DNA from: Opitutales bacterium
GTDB lineage: Bacteria > Verrucomicrobiota > Verrucomicrobiia > Opitutales > T3Sed10-336
Direction of reading: 5' to 3'
Assembly (NCBI GenBank): GCA_007132315.1
Contig: SLOW01000126.1
Location: 1-15,297 of the forward strand
Length of the DNA stretch: 15,297 nucleotides
A program made the position numbers and the translations under genes. This document shows positions 13,362 through 15,297 of the stretch, in pieces (positions within the stretch are counted from its first letter, which is position 1; each line of letters begins with the position of its first letter). The notes beneath the pieces are model-generated. The model was not told the origin of the DNA. It made no database searches and saw nothing but the letters and a program-made list of their open reading frames with translations.

Positions 13362-15297
13362 ATGACGTTTCAGCTCAAATCCGATTACCGTCCCACAGGA
13401 GATCAGCCCGAGGCCATCGAGGCGTTGGTGAAATCGATCGATTCCGGCAACCGGCACCAGACGCTGCTGGGGGTGACCGGTTCCGGCAAGACCTTCACCA
13501 TGGCCAATGTCATCGCTCGCTGCCAGCGGCCCGCTCTGGTGATCTCACACAACAAGACCCTGGCCGCCCAGTTGTACTCCGAGTTCAAGAGCTTCTTCCC
13601 GGACAACGCGGTCGAATACTTTGTCAGTTATTACGACTACTACCAGCCGGAGGCTTACGTTCCCCAGACCGATACCTACATAGAAAAGGATTCGTCCATC
13701 AACGAGGAGATCGAGCGTCTGCGGATCTCGGCCACCAGCAGCCTGATCACCCGGCGCGATGTGATCGTGGTCGCCAGCGTCTCCTGCATTTACGGGTTGG
13801 GGTCTCCGGAAGATTTTGAGGAGATGATGATTCCGCTGCGCGCGGGCGAGGAATTCGGGCGGGACGTGTTCCTGGGGCGTTTGGTGGAGAACCTGTACGA
13901 CCGGAACGATTACGAACTGGCGCGCGGGCGCTTTCGAGTGCGCGGCGACGTTGTGGACGTAATGCCCGCCTACACGGAGTCCGGGTTGCGGGTGGAGTTT
14001 TTCGGCGACGAAATCGAGAGCCTGGCCGAATTCGATCCGGAAACCGGCGAAACGGTCCGCACCCTGGATGCGTTTAATTTGTATCCGGCCAACCAATTCA
14101 TCACGCCGAAACGAAAACTCGACGCCGCCGTCGAAGCCATCAAGACCGAACTCGACCGGCGGGTGGCCGAGTTCGAGCGAAACGGACAGCTTCTTGAGGC
14201 CCAGCGCATTCGCATGCGCACCGAATACGACCTGGAGATGCTCCGCGAGATGGGATTCTGCAGCGGCATAGAAAACTATTCCCGTCACATGTCGGGCCGC
14301 GGGGAAGGGGACCGGCCCTGGTGTCTGATCGATTTTTTTCCGAAGGACTTTCTGGTCTTCATCGACGAAAGTCACGCCACGGTTTCCCAGATCGGCGGCA
14401 TGTACGCCGGCGACCGCTCGCGCAAGAAAACGCTGGTGGATCACGGGTTTCGCCTGCCGTCGGCGCTCGACAACCGGCCGTTGGACTATGCCGAGTTCGA
14501 GAGTCTGGCCCGGCAGGTGGTGTTCGTGTCCGCGACTCCGGGTCGCTACGAGTTGGCCCACTCATCGGTGTTCGTGGAGCAGGTTATCCGCCCCACCGGA
14601 TTGGTGGATCCGCCCATCGAAATCCGCCCGACCCGGGGACAGGTGGAGGACCTGATCGGCGAGGTCCGCCAGGCCGCGAGCGCGGGCGAGCGGGTTCTGG
14701 TAACCGCTCTGACCAAACGCACGTCCGAGGATATCGCGACCTACCTGCGCGACTCGGATGTCCGGGTGGAGTACCTGCATTCGGACATCGACGCCATCGA
14801 ACGGGTCGAAATCCTGCGAAACCTGCGGCGCGGCGAATTCGACGTCCTCATCGGCGTCAACCTGTTGCGCGAGGGTATCGACCTGCCGGAGGTCGCCGTG
14901 GTGGCTATCCTGGATGCGGACAAGGAGGGGTTTCTCCGAAGTGAAACCAGTTTGATCCAGACCGCCGGACGGGCGGCGCGGCACGAGAAGGGGCGGGTCA
15001 TCTTCTACGCGGACGTCATCACCGGCTCCATCCAGCGTACCCTGGATACCGTCGGTGCCCGCCGCGAAAAGCAGCTCGCCTACAACCGCGAGCACGGCAT
15101 TACGCCGCGGGGAGTCAAGCGCGGCGATCAGGCCAGTCTGCACCGCTACGACGATCAGGTGGACAAGGACGCGCTGGCTGTCAGCGAGGGAAGCGATGAC
15201 CAGGACGTCGGCCGGGTGTTGGCCGCGCTGGAGGAAGAAATGCTGGAAGCGGCGCGCAATCTGGAATTTGAACGGGCGGCGGTGCTCCGCGACCAGA
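13362..15297 (+). CDS. uvrB: UvrABC system protein B (3' end outside window)
   Basis: UvrB is the damage-verifying helicase-like subunit of nucleotide excision repair; it receives DNA from UvrA and recruits UvrC. The frame is open from the ATG at 13362 to the window edge, giving 645 residues of a protein usually about 660-690 long. Visible features in order: the N-terminus QLKSDYRPTGDQPEAIEAL, Walker A GVTGSGKT (37-44), the beta-hairpin region YYDYYQPEAYVPQTDTYIEK (90-109) that clamps DNA, Walker B with DESH (335-338), SATPG (390-394), helicase motif VI IQTAGRAARH, and the start of the C-terminal UVR coiled-coil (ALEEEMLEAARNLEFERAA) that binds UvrC. No Shine-Dalgarno site is seen; a GGAG lies 22 bases upstream, which is too far. 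No frameshift or missing residue is apparent. Confidence 0.97.
   Translation, partial: MTFQLKSDYRPTGDQPEAIEALVKSIDSGNRHQTLLGVTGSGKTFTMANVIARCQRPALVISHNKTLAAQLYSEFKSFFPDNAVEYFVSYYDYYQPEAYVPQTDTYIEKDSSINEEIERLRISATSSLITRRDVIVVASVSCIYGLGSPEDFEEMMIPLRAGEEFGRDVFLGRLVENLYDRNDYELARGRFRVRGDVVDVMPAYTESGLRVEFFGDEIESLAEFDPETGETVRTLDAFNLYPANQFITPKRKLDAAVEAIKTELDRRVAEFERNGQLLEAQRIRMRTEYDLEMLREMGFCSGIENYSRHMSGRGEGDRPWCLIDFFPKDFLVFIDESHATVSQIGGMYAGDRSRKKTLVDHGFRLPSALDNRPLDYAEFESLARQVVFVSATPGRYELAHSSVFVEQVIRPTGLVDPPIEIRPTRGQVEDLIGEVRQAASAGERVLVTALTKRTSEDIATYLRDSDVRVEYLHSDIDAIERVEILRNLRRGEFDVLIGVNLLREGIDLPEVAVVAILDADKEGFLRSETSLIQTAGRAARHEKGRVIFYADVITGSIQRTLDTVGARREKQLAYNREHGITPRGVKRGDQASLHRYDDQVDKDALAVSEGSDDQDVGRVLAALEEEMLEAARNLEFERAAVLRDQ

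Noticed and set aside
12728..13819. A 363-residue plus-strand open frame
   Set aside because: It runs antisense through the DUF5069-like gene and then through uvrB in the wrong frame; both overlapped genes have strong support.
13545..14561. A 338-residue minus-strand open frame
   Set aside because: It is antisense to the conserved core of uvrB and has no matching motif.

Overview
The window is GC-rich bacterial chromosome with densely packed genes and no mobile element, CRISPR array, rRNA or recognisable tRNA. The gene set (exosortase, a DUF5069-like protein, a bacterial SMUG1-type uracil glycosylase, OleC/OleD, a BNR-4 lipoprotein, and remnants of a PAS-AraC regulator) points to Verrucomicrobiota, probably near Opitutales/Puniceicoccales. 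That placement is inferred from protein family resemblance, not from a marker tree.

Layout. (1) 1-1726, plus strand: the 3' end of threonine synthase, a small HExxH metallopeptidase, an unrecognised 82-residue protein and ruvC, closely spaced and probably one transcript. (2) 1705-2577, minus: an exosortase with intact Cys/Arg/His residues, overlapping the 3' end of ruvC convergently. (3) 2707-3297, plus: a short-LID adenylate/nucleoside monophosphate kinase. 3388-3771, minus: a glyoxalase I-type VOC protein. (4) 3852-4258, minus: a decayed gene for a PAS-AraC regulator (in-frame stop, internal deletion, frameshift), followed by the likely promoter of the next gene. (5) 4396-7423, plus: a small lipoprotein, a strong hairpin, then the translationally coupled pair oleC-oleD for head-to-head hydrocarbon synthesis; oleA and oleB are not in the window. 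(6) 7575-9638, minus: an MFS transporter with a long soluble insert before its last helix, and a small two-helix membrane protein. (7) 9695-12661, plus: an MnmM/YtqB-type methyltransferase, a BNR-4 lipoprotein that may be a polysaccharide lyase or binding protein, and a SMUG1-type glycosylase. (8) 12722-13252, minus: a DUF5069-like protein. (9) 13362 to the window end, plus: uvrB, missing only its last residues.

Three DNA repair/recombination genes (ruvC, SMUG1-like, uvrB) lie in the window but in separate transcription units. Most starts lack a clear Shine-Dalgarno sequence. I found no clearly new multi-gene system. The strongest leads are the PAS-AraC pseudogene, the oleCD pair separated from oleAB with a hairpin next to its start codon, the exosortase with no sorting substrate nearby, and the BNR-4 lipoprotein.
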